From the NCBI GenBank assembly GCA_041752455.1, contig JBGSWL010000134.1, positions 1-29,788 on the forward strand: DNA of 29,788 nucleotides, read 5' to 3'. Positions 1-6,638 of this stretch are shown piece after piece. The notes beneath the pieces are model-generated. The model was not told where the DNA came from. It saw only the letters and a program-made list of their open reading frames with translations, and did no database searches. The translations under genes and the position numbers were made by a program. Numbering within the stretch: the stretch's first letter is position 1; every line of letters starts with the position of its first letter. This DNA comes from JBGSWL01 sp041752455. GTDB taxonomy: Bacteria; Pseudomonadota; Alphaproteobacteria; Rhizobiales; Rhizobiaceae.

Positions 1-102
1 GCGGATCACCGCCACGCTGTCGTGGTCCGGATTGTCGGATGCCGAGCAGTGGATGAAGACGCGGCTGACAGGTCGGCGGGGCTTGGCAAAGGTGCGGGCC
101 AT
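1..102 (-). CDS. Phage endolysin, N-acetylmuramoyl-L-alanine amidase-like, partial
   Basis: An ATG at 102-100 opens a frame that stays open for 34 codons to the window edge. A GGAG ribosome site lies about nine bases upstream of it. The N-terminus includes VFIHCSASD, which resembles the first zinc-ligand histidine strand (IHxSA) of amidase_2 / T7-lysozyme-like endolysins. Such an enzyme would cut the bond between muramic acid and L-alanine in peptidoglycan at the end of the lytic cycle. Its position directly after the mor-like gene agrees with Mu, where the lysis gene is the first late gene after the activator. Only the first strand is visible, so the assignment rests on this short motif and on context. 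A different hydrolase fold remains possible. Confidence 0.6.
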   Translation of the reverse strand, partial: MARTFAKPRRPVSRVFIHCSASDNPDHDSVAVIR

Positions 103-155
103 CACGGCGTCTCCGGGAACTGGGAAAGCCGCTTGGGCGGCGCGGTGTTGCGCCC

Positions 156-201
156 TTTATGGTCTCGTCAATTCGGGATTTGCGGCTTGCGCCTGCAAGC
201 C
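156..201 (-). promoter_or_regulatory. Candidate Mor-dependent promoter with operator dyad
   Basis: A perfect dyad with 7-base arms GGCTTGC and GCAAGCC and a 4-base spacer lies at 184-201, between the mor-like gene and the endolysin. On the minus strand CATAAA (161-156) is a possible -10 box. If it occupies -12 to -7, transcription would start near 149 and the dyad centre falls at about -43.5, with no -35 box. That is the layout known for the Mu middle promoter, where Mor binds just upstream of RNA polymerase. The dyad has no T-run after it on the minus strand, so it is unlikely to be a terminator. Confidence 0.45.
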
Positions 202-221
202 CTTGCCTCCGGAGAGGCCCG

Positions 222-641
222 TCAGTCGAAAAGAAAAAGCTGGTCGCGATTGGTTTCGCCCACAGCGAGGGACTTTTCCCAGCGCCACGCGGTGACCTCG
301 TGGACCTTGGCTATCCGCGCTGCCTCACGCACCGAGTACCCTCTTTGCCGCGCATCATGAAACCGCGCCTTGGCCTTTGCCATCAGGGTTGCCGGGCCTC
401 GTGGAATGACGATCGCCGGAACGCCCCGCTCGCGATCATCATCCGGCGAAAGGGTCCGGAAGTGGTCGCAGATAAGTTTCGCCTTGTCCATCCCGACACA
501 AACGGTCAGCCAATGGTCAGGGCGTGCGCGCGCCGGCAGCGACACCCGTGTGCCGCCGACGCTGTCGGCGATCGCGAGCGCAGCATCAATGCCGGCCACA
601 TCGGCAATCTCGTCGAGCGGATAGGGCAGCTGGTCAACCAT
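222..641 (-). CDS. Mor-like transcription activator
   Basis: This 139-residue protein has the layout of the Mor/C family of Mu. An N-terminal helical region is followed by a GGTRVSLP strand (residues 29-36), the usual dimerisation-strand signature. A C-terminal helix-turn-helix lies at about residues 100-123. In Mu, Mor is the last early-operon product; it binds as a dimer upstream of the middle promoter and recruits RNA polymerase. The start at 641 was chosen because it overlaps the previous gene's stop by 8 bases; the frame is open further upstream but that part would lie deep inside the neighbouring gene. The gene is last in the leftward operon and lies just upstream of a dyad and the endolysin, which fits an activator of late genes. 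No separate C-type activator is visible. Confidence 0.7.
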   Translation of the reverse strand: MVDQLPYPLDEIADVAGIDAALAIADSVGGTRVSLPARARPDHWLTVCVGMDKAKLICDHFRTLSPDDDRERGVPAIVIPRGPATLMAKAKARFHDARQRGYSVREAARIAKVHEVTAWRWEKSLAVGETNRDQLFLFD

Positions 642-966
642 TCCGGGGCTCCTGCTCAAGGCGCTGGCGTGCCCGTTCCGCCCGGCTGCGGCGTTTGCGC
701 TCTTCGGCATCCGAGCGCTTCATCCAGCCGGCGAGCACGGTCGGCACGGCGACGATCGGCAGCCCGCACGGATCGCACTCATGGCGCTCGTCGATGATGA
801 TCCGCACTTTGCCGACGACGACGCTGCTCGCCTGGTACTCGGCACCGATCTTGGCCAGATCGCCGATATGGTCGCGCAGCGCTTCCACGTCGAGACCGTG
901 CACGCGCTCCAGATAGCGCAGCACCGCATGGTCGGTCACATGCAGTCGGACCTCGCGCCGCTTCAT
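634..966 (-). CDS. Conserved phage protein of unknown function
   Basis: About 110 residues if the ATG at 966 is used; the frame is open to an ATG at 1047, which would leave almost no room for the divergent gene's promoter. The N-terminus VTDHAVLRYLERVHG resembles small domains that begin with an HA-x-x-R-x-x-ER helix, as in DUF4258-like proteins, followed by beta strands (VRIIIDERHEC). The C-terminus is strongly basic (EERKRRSRAERARQR). The gene lies directly upstream of the mor-like activator and overlaps it by 8 bases, so the two are probably translationally coupled. I do not recognise a proven function; the DUF4258 likeness is only an impression from one helix. Confidence 0.6.
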   Translation of the reverse strand: MKRREVRLHVTDHAVLRYLERVHGLDVEALRDHIGDLAKIGAEYQASSVVVGKVRIIIDERHECDPCGLPIVAVPTVLAGWMKRSDAEERKRRSRAERARQRLEQEPRNG

Positions 967-1058
967 CGCGCGCCACCCAAGGCTGTAAAAACCGCTGGCG
1001 ATCGAGGCGGGGCTGCCGTACCGATAGGGCCGGAACAAGCCCCGCACCCGGAGACCTT

Positions 1059-1391
1059 ATGATGACCATCCGATTTATTCTTGCAGCGCCGATCGTGGCC
1101 CTGCTGGCGCTTCCCGCCGGCGCGCAATCTGCCAACACACAGCGCATGGCGATGGAGCTCGGCACCATCATCGGCAGCGAAACAGCCTGCGACCTTGCGA
1201 TTTCTCGTGAGGGCCTGACAGCCTATATCGAGGGCAACGTCGCCGCCGAAGACACGGAGTTCCTCTCGACCATGAACCTCTTTGCGGAAACCGGCCCCTC
1301 CGAGATCGAAGCCATGACCGAAACCCAGCGATTTGCCCATTGCCTGCAGGCGAGCCGCAATGCAGCCGCGCTCGGCATTCTGGCGCAATAG
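1059..1391 (+). CDS. Small secreted protein, moron-like cargo
   Basis: A 110-residue protein with a clear Sec signal peptide: MMTIR, a hydrophobic core, and a probable cleavage after PAGA (residue 22). The mature part is about 88 residues, mostly helical, with two cysteines (C44 and C95) that could form a disulfide in the periplasm. A GGAGACC ribosome site precedes tandem ATGs at 1059 and 1062. It is the only + strand gene inside the long minus-strand early operon, and it sits in the single sizeable gap between operon genes (967-1414). It should therefore have its own promoter and be expressed from the prophage. Related small proteins in rhizobial genomes are often misnamed signal recognition particle. 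Function is unknown; a role in the lysogen's envelope is inference. Confidence 0.75.
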   Translation: MMTIRFILAAPIVALLALPAGAQSANTQRMAMELGTIIGSETACDLAISREGLTAYIEGNVAAEDTEFLSTMNLFAETGPSEIEAMTETQRFAHCLQASRNAAALGILAQ

Positions 1392-1414
1392 GTCGCAATC
1401 TCGGAAGGGCACAC

Positions 1415-1666
1415 TCACGGCCGCGCCCTCCGCTCAACGCGGGAGGCTTCCGCAACGATATCGCGCGGCGCGCGGCCGGTCTTCGCCGACTTGGCGTCGT
1501 AGTAGAGCTCCCGATAGGCGACGTTGTAGAGCGACTTGAGCGCCTCGCGTTCAGCCCCGGCAGTGCGTTTGAAGCGGTTTGCCGCCCGGCGAAGCGGACA
1601 CCCGGGTGAGTTGTCCTCGCAATCGGGCAACCGGCACGATAGGCAGGGGTGAACCGACCGGGTCAT
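1415..1666 (-). CDS. Small Cys-rich phage protein
   Basis: An 83-residue protein starting at the ATG that overlaps the stop of the ASCH-like gene by 4 bases. The N-terminus has a Cys cluster HPCLSCRLPDCEDNSPGC with spacing CxxC-x4-C-x6-C (C8, C11, C16, C23), which looks like a metal site. The rest is a basic helical tail with YNVAYRELYYD in the middle. Small proteins with an N-terminal CLSCRLPDC-type cluster occur in rhizobial phage regions. It could be a zinc-binding nucleic-acid or protein adaptor, but no function is known to me. It is the last gene before the + strand insertion that separates it from the mor pair. Confidence 0.65.
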   Translation of the reverse strand: MTRSVHPCLSCRLPDCEDNSPGCPLRRAANRFKRTAGAEREALKSLYNVAYRELYYDAKSAKTGRAPRDIVAEASRVERRARP

Positions 1667-2112
1667 GGCAGCACCCCACTCGGGTCCCATCGGATGACCA
1701 CGCCCTCGAAACGCCCCGGCCCGTGGTAAAGCCGCCAGAACGTGGCCATGGCGGACCGGGCGCTCCGTGAAGCGACAACCCTTTGACCGTCGTTGATCGC
1801 TTGCCGCCCGGGCCGGAAGCCGTCGGCGATCGCAAAGGCTTCAAGCTCGTCGAGCATGACCGGAATGCCGTTCACCGTGATCGGCTCGTAGCTGCCCTCG
1901 TACCAGCACCCGGCCGGCATGATGATCTCGTCGACGCCGATGCACGGCACGTCCGGGATGATCTTCCGGCAGTGTCGCGTGCGCATGCCGGTAAACAGTT
2001 GCAACATCTCGCCTGGCTGGGCGTGCCGGGCGCGGAAAGCACGGATGGTCTGGCGCTTTTCGCCGTAGGTGATCAGCGGCACAAAGCCGCCCTTGAAGGA
2101 ATAGGCGACCAT
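1663..2112 (-). CDS. ASCH-like domain protein
   Basis: A 149-residue protein. Its start at 2112 shares one base with the stop of gemA (TGATG). The N-terminal half has the pattern of ASCH/PUA-like folds: SFKGGFVPLITYGEKRQTIR, then a PGEMLQLFTGMRT strand with an adjacent basic RHCRKI. A K-x-Q-T-I-R motif followed by a GE-x-L strand is typical of ASCH proteins, which are thought to bind RNA or modified nucleotides. The C-terminal half contains an FxRLYHG segment close to the conserved end of such phage proteins. Its exact role in a Mu-like early operon is unknown. A longer reading frame begins inside gemA, but the one-base overlap supports the shorter start. Confidence 0.65.
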   Translation of the reverse strand: MVAYSFKGGFVPLITYGEKRQTIRAFRARHAQPGEMLQLFTGMRTRHCRKIIPDVPCIGVDEIIMPAGCWYEGSYEPITVNGIPVMLDELEAFAIADGFRPGRQAINDGQRVVASRSARSAMATFWRLYHGPGRFEGVVIRWDPSGVLP

Positions 2113-2747
2113 CAGCCCTTCGCCTCCTTCGCCTCGCGAACGCGCTTTCCGAGCGCGTTCATGATCACCATCCAATCGCGCGGCTCGATGTCGCCGAGAA
2201 AGGCCTTGCCTGAGAGGTCAAGGCAGAGGTTGCGGAAGTCGCTGGTATTGATCGCCAGAAGTGTCGCCTGTGCCAAGGCTATCTTGTAACCGGGCAGGCG
2301 CTGGTAGACGGGCAGATGCAAGCCATCGCTCCAGTCAACATCGGCTTCGCGCGCCAGCCAGCTCTTGAGGGCTTCGATCGCCCGGGCCGCATCTGCCGGG
2401 TCGCGCAGGAACCGCTCGTGCGACAAGCCGGTCTGGCGCTTGACGAAGGCGATCAGCGCCGCATCGTCGGCCGACCGCACCACACCGAGGTTCCATCCGG
2501 CGATCCATAGCGCCTGGAGCTTCTTGCCATAGGGACCGGAGACCGTTTTGGAAGGGCTTCGACGCGCCTTCGAAGACGCCTCGAAGCCGAGCCGGCGCAT
2601 CTCGGCGACGACCGCTGATCGTTCGTCTTCGCTCATCTCGCCGGCCGAGCGCTTGCCGGTAACGCGAGCCATCAGGTCGCGCCGACCGTCCTCGTCGAGG
2701 CCGAGCGCACGCGCCCCGGCGTGAATGGCCTTCAGCGCCGCGCTCAA
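2112..2747 (-). CDS. gemA: GemA regulatory protein (Mu gp16 family, DUF1018)
   Basis: This 211-residue protein matches the GemA family: an N-terminal helical region IHAGARALGLDEDGRRDLMARVTGK with the family's short MSEDER helix and RRLGF turn, then GPYGKKLQALWIAGWNLGVV and FVKRQTGL. In Mu, GemA modulates host gene expression, DNA gyrase activity and possibly cell division during early lytic growth. The basic SSKARRSPSK linker separates the two parts. The C-terminal segment (about residues 110-211) adds a helical repeat around the SWLAREADVDW motif. It overlaps the upstream gene by 4 bases and the downstream gene by one. Length agrees with other alphaproteobacterial homologues as I know them. 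Confidence 0.85.
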   Translation of the reverse strand: MSAALKAIHAGARALGLDEDGRRDLMARVTGKRSAGEMSEDERSAVVAEMRRLGFEASSKARRSPSKTVSGPYGKKLQALWIAGWNLGVVRSADDAALIAFVKRQTGLSHERFLRDPADAARAIEALKSWLAREADVDWSDGLHLPVYQRLPGYKIALAQATLLAINTSDFRNLCLDLSGKAFLGDIEPRDWMVIMNALGKRVREAKEAKG

Positions 2748-2992
2748 TGGAGAGACCCCGCCCTGGTCACGGGCATCTTGGCCTCCCAGTAGGAAAGCAC
2801 CAGCCCCGCGAAGCTCACCCCAAGATCGGTCGCGCGCTCGCTGTCGATCGGTAGCCCCTGCTGCACATGGGCGCAGGCCACGAGGTTCGCTGTGATGGAC
2901 ATCAATGTCAGAATACTCTCGTCCGCCATGAGGCGGGAAATGGTTTCGATCTTGTCGCGTTCTTTTGCGGTCATCGGCCTGGACTTCATCAT
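2744..2992 (-). CDS. Small helical phage protein, unknown
   Basis: An 82-residue protein of unknown function that overlaps its neighbours by 4 bases on both sides. The sequence is predicted mostly helical: a charged N-terminus (MTAKERDKIETISRLMADE), a moderately hydrophobic middle containing LMSITANLVACAHVQQG, and a conserved-looking LGVSFAGLVLSYWEAKMP segment. The hydrophobic stretches are too short and too polar to be convincing membrane segments. Its position between the 171-residue protein and gemA makes it an early lytic gene. I have no family assignment. Confidence 0.6.
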   Translation of the reverse strand: MMKSRPMTAKERDKIETISRLMADESILTLMSITANLVACAHVQQGLPIDSERATDLGVSFAGLVLSYWEAKMPVTRAGSLH

Positions 2993-3504
2993 GCCGCGTC
3001 CTCCCGCTCGCGCTGTTTCAGCGCGACGGCAACCGTCTCCTGGACAGTGCGCGCCACATTGTGGCCGAGGCTTTTGGCGGCTGCTGGCGGACGACCGTGG
3101 ACAACAGCCCCTGCCAGCATGGCAGAGAGGGCCATCAGCCGGTCCTCGTCGCAGGCCTCGCTGACGATCCCGCTGATCTGGTTGCAGAGCGACGTCTGCT
3201 CCTCGGTCAGCCGGTGCAGAATGGAGACCGCGGCGCTCATGCCGGCACCTGCCTTGGCCGGTGACAGCCGGTCCCGCAGCGCGCCCTGAAACAGGAACAC
3301 CGCCACTCGGGCATCGTGGTCGTTGTCAGCCTCGGGTAGGCCCGGCACGAGCCGGGTCTTGCCGTCATAGGCGTGTCGGGCCACGACATCGAGAGCGCGC
3401 TGCAATCGGTCAGCGGGTAGACCGCCAATTACCCGGATTGTCCCTTGGGGAACGCGGCTCACGACCTCGCATTCACCCGAGCGCCAGCAGACAATGTTTG
3501 CCAT
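2989..3504 (-). CDS. Two-part phage protein, unknown
   Basis: 171 residues, starting at the ATG that shares one base with the DUF3164 gene stop (TGATG). Residues 1-88 form a compact beta-rich unit with MANIVCWRSGECEV at the start and ARHAYDGKTRLVPGLPEA in the middle, a pattern I associate with small stand-alone proteins of alphaproteobacterial Mu-like phages. Residues 89-171 begin with an internal methionine (MSAAVSILHRLTEEQ) and are helical, ending in a basic tail. The two halves look like separate genes fused in frame, or the second half may also be made from an internal start. No function is assigned. Confidence 0.6.
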   Translation of the reverse strand: MANIVCWRSGECEVVSRVPQGTIRVIGGLPADRLQRALDVVARHAYDGKTRLVPGLPEADNDHDARVAVFLFQGALRDRLSPAKAGAGMSAAVSILHRLTEEQTSLCNQISGIVSEACDEDRLMALSAMLAGAVVHGRPPAAAKSLGHNVARTVQETVAVALKQREREDAA

Positions 3505-4166
3505 CACGCACCTGCCTTGGCGAGATCGATGGTGACCGCCTGCCAGCTGTCGGTGATCTTGGCCCGCTGGTAGAACCGCACATATTCGCGCGAGCCGGTG
3601 ATCCGCATCGCATCGCGGATCGCATCCATCGCCCGCTGCCAGCGCTCGTCGGTGATGTCGAGCCGCAGCAGCAGCAAGATGTCCGAGCGGTTGACCTGGC
3701 CTTCCTTGTCCGTGTTGAAGGCGCGGGTGATGATCGCGCGGATCTCCGGGCGGGCATCCTCGCTCCATTCGGTGAGGCACTCGTCGAACAGCGTTTTCGC
3801 GACCTGCAACTGCGGCCCGAAGTCGACGAAGTCGGCGACCTGCACCTGCACCTTCATCAGCCCGTCAAAGGTCTTGTAGGTGCGGTTGCCCTTTTTGCCG
3901 CCCTTCTTCGCGCCGAATTCCTGCATGAGCAGCTCGTCGAACGCGTCGAGGTCAACCATCGTGTGGACCCGAAACCGGTCGACCTGTTCGGATAGCGCAT
4001 GGGCAAAACCCATGATCTTGCGGACGGTCTCGTCCTCCAGCTTGTCAGCGGCCTTGATCATGTCGAGCGGGACCAGCCCGCCTTTGGCATCGGCCATGTA
4101 GGCCCGGCCATTGACATGGGTGATGCCGGTTGCGGCATCGTCGGAAAGGATCACGGCTTCATTCAT
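3504..4166 (-). CDS. DUF3164 family protein
   Basis: A 220-residue protein with the hallmarks of DUF3164 from Mu-like phages: ADAKGGLVPLDMIKAADKLEDETV near the N-terminus, the KKGGKKGNRTYKTFDG loop (about residues 87-102), and a C-terminal ITRAFNTDKEGQVNRSDILLLLRLDI segment followed by WQRAMDAIRDA. The family is frequent in early operons of transposable phages, but its molecular role is not established. The start at 4166 has a GGAGACTT ribosome site and overlaps the preceding gene by 8 bases; the open frame further upstream lies inside that gene and was discarded. It sits between a DnaA-like protein and the two-part protein. Confidence 0.85.
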   Translation of the reverse strand: MNEAVILSDDAATGITHVNGRAYMADAKGGLVPLDMIKAADKLEDETVRKIMGFAHALSEQVDRFRVHTMVDLDAFDELLMQEFGAKKGGKKGNRTYKTFDGLMKVQVQVADFVDFGPQLQVAKTLFDECLTEWSEDARPEIRAIITRAFNTDKEGQVNRSDILLLLRLDITDERWQRAMDAIRDAMRITGSREYVRFYQRAKITDSWQAVTIDLAKAGA

Positions 4167-4821
4167 CGGAAGTCTCCAGAGTGTTGGGTTCAAGGGGATC
4201 GGAATTGTCTTGCCGGTCGGCATCAGGTGCCGGCTCGGCTTCGGGCTCGGGCTCACCGGCCAGAACGCAGAGCTCGTTGCGGATGGCCCCGGCGAGTGCC
4301 CGCATCCGCAGCGCCGCCGGGCTGTCGTCGTCCTGCGAAAGCATGACCTCGACATCGGCTGCCAGCACCTCGGCGGCGCTGGCGACTTCCCAGAGGTCGA
4401 TGAGGGCCTTTCCGAGCGCCACCACCTCGTACGTCGACGCCGAGATGGCGGCGCGGCGCGGGTTGACGATGATCTGCCGCGCAAGGCCGAGGACGTTGAC
4501 CGTGCCGCGCGCGACGACAAGCTCGCGGTACTCGGCAGCCTGGATCAGCGAATTGACCAGGGCAGCGAGCGAGGGGTCGGTCTGGATTTTCTCTTCGATG
4601 GTCCGGACCGAGTGCATCACGGTCGTGTGATCGCGGGAACCGAAGGCCTTGCCGATCATCGGGTAGGAGAGCCCGGTTGCCATCCGCACCGTATACATCG
4701 CCACCATGCGCGCGGTCCGCTCCCGGCGCGTGCGCCGGTCGCTGGTGATGTCGCGGTAGGTGATGCCGAAGGCTGTCGCTGCAGCTGCGATCATGTCCTC
4801 GACGCGGACCGTCGTGCTCAT
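4159..4821 (-). CDS. Phage protein with stand-alone DnaA domain IV
   Basis: 220 residues. Residues 5-80 match the DNA-binding domain IV of the replication initiator DnaA: VEDMIAAAATAFGITYRDI, a basic RRTRRERTARMVAMYTVR helix, and the signature IGKAFGSRDHTTVMHSVRTI (about 57-75) that contacts the DnaA box. There is no AAA+ ATPase domain. The rest is a helical region (about 85-185) and a very acidic, proline-rich tail (EPEPEAEPAPDADRQD). It could bind DnaA boxes on host or phage DNA without being able to initiate replication, either competing with host DnaA or marking phage DNA. That role is inference; the domain identity is directly visible. The gene overlaps both neighbours (4 and 8 bases). 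Confidence 0.85.
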   Translation of the reverse strand: MSTTVRVEDMIAAAATAFGITYRDITSDRRTRRERTARMVAMYTVRMATGLSYPMIGKAFGSRDHTTVMHSVRTIEEKIQTDPSLAALVNSLIQAAEYRELVVARGTVNVLGLARQIIVNPRRAAISASTYEVVALGKALIDLWEVASAAEVLAADVEVMLSQDDDSPAALRMRALAGAIRNELCVLAGEPEPEAEPAPDADRQDNSDPLEPNTLETSDE

Positions 4822-5189
4822 GCCCCGTCCTCGCCGTGATCCTGCAAACCGTCCTGGTTGTCGAAGAGACGAAGGTTCTCGGCAGTGCGGCGGGCAACGA
4901 CCGGAAAGAGGACGACATTCCCAGAGTTCTGCGACACCGCATTTCGCAGCCGCCTTGCGACAAGGTCTTCCATGTCGCGCCGTCCGGCCTCGTTCCAGCG
5001 CAGTGCCGAGATTTCGTTTTCAAGTGCCCGGGCGTGGGATCGAAGGGCCCGCAGCTCGTCGATCAGCCCTTCGATGTCGCCGGCTGTCAGGAACCGCCCG
5101 CCGTGGATGCCCGGCGTGAGCCGTGCGACCAGGTCGTCGATTGTGTTGGAGACCCGCCGGATCTCCGCGTTGGTGATAGGGGCGCTCAT
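4818..5189 (-). CDS. Small coiled-coil phage protein, unknown
   Basis: A 123-residue protein without a family match that I can name. The N-terminal half is helical and likely forms a coiled coil: IEGLIDELRALRSHARALENEIS has regular leucine/isoleucine spacing. The second half contains a basic helix (GRRDMEDLVARRLRNAVS), then a short strand NVVLFPVVARR and an acidic C-terminus. It overlaps the preceding gene and the DnaA-IV gene by 4 bases on each side. Dimerisation through the coiled coil is plausible. Its place between MuB and the DnaA-like protein suggests an early lytic accessory role. Confidence 0.6.
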   Translation of the reverse strand: MSAPITNAEIRRVSNTIDDLVARLTPGIHGGRFLTAGDIEGLIDELRALRSHARALENEISALRWNEAGRRDMEDLVARRLRNAVSQNSGNVVLFPVVARRTAENLRLFDNQDGLQDHGEDGA

Positions 5190-5455
5190 TGCACGGTCAC
5201 CGATCCGGTCGAGAGGCCGATAGACGCCATGAGGTCGGCGCGCATGTCCTCCGGCAGCAGCGCGATCAGGTGGTTGATGACTGCAATCTGCGTGGCTGCA
5301 ATCGCCTCGAGGAGATCGGCCTGCCGCCCATGCAAGTGCTTCAGATCATCGGTCACGATCGACCCGTTGGGCACACCTTCAAACCAGAGCTTGTGAGCGC
5401 GGATTTCTTCCGCGAGATCCGGTTTGACGGCGAGTGGATTGACGGACGTGCTCAT
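5186..5455 (-). CDS. Small phage protein after MuB, unknown
   Basis: An 89-residue protein beginning at the ATG that overlaps the muB stop by 4 bases. The N-terminal part (VKPDLAEEIRAHKLWFEG) is followed by a helix LKHLHGRQADLLEAIAATQIAVINHLIALLPEDMRADLM, with heptad-like leucines suggesting oligomerisation. No enzymatic motif is visible. In the rightward frame this gene is the first after muB and would be made together with the transposition ATPase. Function unknown. Confidence 0.6.
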   Translation of the reverse strand: MSTSVNPLAVKPDLAEEIRAHKLWFEGVPNGSIVTDDLKHLHGRQADLLEAIAATQIAVINHLIALLPEDMRADLMASIGLSTGSVTVQ

Positions 5456-6504
5456 GCCAGCCCCTCCACATCGCGGTTTTCCCAAGCCCACTTGAGGTCG
5501 GCGATCGCCAACTCGCGGTTCGCGCCGATCGCCCGAAGGCGCGCAAGCCGCACGGTCATGTCGATCTGCCGGAAGGCCCCCGGCTTTGCGCCGACACCGG
5601 TCAGGAACTGCACCTGTGCCGGATCCTTGACGCCGCAGGCGGTGATGAAGGTGGCGATGTCTTCGGCCGGAGGGCGCTCGACCCGCAGGCGCTTGAAAAA
5701 CCGGCTGCGCATCTGGCCATACCGGCTGCCGTCGAGCACCGAAGGCGTGAACCGGGTGTAGGTCTCGGTGTTGCCGAGGATCGCGACACCGGTGCCATAG
5801 ACGTCAGTGAAGTGCCGCAGCTGGTTGATCGCATCGTCGACCAGGCTTTGTGCCTCGTCGATGATCAGCAGCGTCCCGTTGCCGCGCCGCTTCAGGCTCT
5901 CGCCAATCGTGGCAACCAATGTGCCCGGATTGTGCTTCTGCAAGCCGATCGCCCGCGCAATCTCGGTCAGCATCCCGTGCACCGAGCGGGTGTGCGGGCT
6001 CATCGTCGCCACATAGACGTAAGGCGTGCTCTCAGCGAACCGGCGGGCGGCCATCGTCTTTCCGCAGCCGGCCTCGGCCGTCACCATCACTACCACCGGC
6101 AGCAGCATCGCTGCCTGGAACATGTCCATGTAGTTTCGCGAGACCCGCATCTCGATAAAGGGCGGTGAGGCCGGCGTGATCGAAGCCCGCGCCTCGATCT
6201 CGTCCTGATGCGCCAGAAACCGCTCCATCAGATCATTTTGGGTGTCGAGCCGGCCCGGGTAGCGACCATTGAGCAGCTGGCTCATCGTGCCGTTCGGGAT
6301 CCCGGTGCGGCGGGCAAGCTCTGCCTTGCTCCAGGCATTGCGCGCGGCCACCGTGTGCAGCTTGGCGATGTTGACCCGCCAGCGGGCCTGCTCGTTTTCG
6401 TCGCGGCCGGGCCCGTCGGGCAGGGCGACGGAGAAGTCCGGCAGGATCCAGCCGGATGTTTCGACAGCCTCATCAGGCCGGATTGTGGTTTGTGTCGCGT
6501 TCAT
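5452..6504 (-). CDS. MuB-type transposition ATPase
   Basis: A 350-residue AAA+ ATPase of the MuB family. It begins with a 40-residue tail and a helix-turn-helix domain (about 42-100, with SKAELARRTGIPNGTMSQLL). The ATPase core has Walker A AEAGCGKT (143-150) and Walker B LLIIDEAQ (212-219), with sensor-like NTE and an arginine-rich RFFKRLRVERP segment. MuB binds target DNA as ATP-dependent filaments, delivers it to the MuA transpososome and gives target immunity. The start at 6504 has an AAAGGAA ribosome site. Its first seven residues are identical to those of the Ner-like protein. It is separated from muA by a 134-base gap, the only large gap in this part of the operon, and so may have its own promoter. 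Confidence 0.92.
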   Translation of the reverse strand: MNATQTTIRPDEAVETSGWILPDFSVALPDGPGRDENEQARWRVNIAKLHTVAARNAWSKAELARRTGIPNGTMSQLLNGRYPGRLDTQNDLMERFLAHQDEIEARASITPASPPFIEMRVSRNYMDMFQAAMLLPVVVMVTAEAGCGKTMAARRFAESTPYVYVATMSPHTRSVHGMLTEIARAIGLQKHNPGTLVATIGESLKRRGNGTLLIIDEAQSLVDDAINQLRHFTDVYGTGVAILGNTETYTRFTPSVLDGSRYGQMRSRFFKRLRVERPPAEDIATFITACGVKDPAQVQFLTGVGAKPGAFRQIDMTVRLARLRAIGANRELAIADLKWAWENRDVEGLA

Positions 6505-6552
6505 GCTATTGTTCCTTTGGACCGAGGGCTTGATGCCCTTCTGTTGACTTCG

Positions 6553-6581
6553 ACCGGCGGGCTGTTCCCGCCGGTTTTTTT
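6553..6581 (+). terminator. Plus-strand intrinsic terminator upstream of muB
   Basis: A perfect 9-base-pair stem (ACCGGCGGG and CCCGCCGGT) with loop CTGTT is followed by seven T on the + strand. It works only for rightward transcription, opposite to the phage early operon. It lies in the muA-muB gap (6505-6638), which holds no gene. On the minus strand the same hairpin is preceded by an A-run, so muB mRNA would simply carry a stable hairpin in its leader. A likely job is to stop antisense transcripts. Confidence 0.8.
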
Positions 6582-6638
6582 CTGCCCGCCGACGCAACAC
6601 ACACACGCGGGCAATCGAGGGTCGGCGCGGCTTGGGCC

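Noticed and set aside
139..154. GGCGC / GCGCC hairpin before the endolysin
   Set aside because: A short stem with no T-run on either strand long enough for termination. It may be chance in G+C-rich DNA.
184..201. Dyad after the mor-like gene as an intrinsic terminator of the early operon
   Set aside because: There is no T-run after it on the minus strand. Its distance to the -10 candidate fits an operator better.
6553..6581. Terminator in the muA-muB gap as the end of the muA transcript
   Set aside because: It is oriented for rightward transcription only. On the minus strand the hairpin is preceded, not followed, by the homopolymer run.
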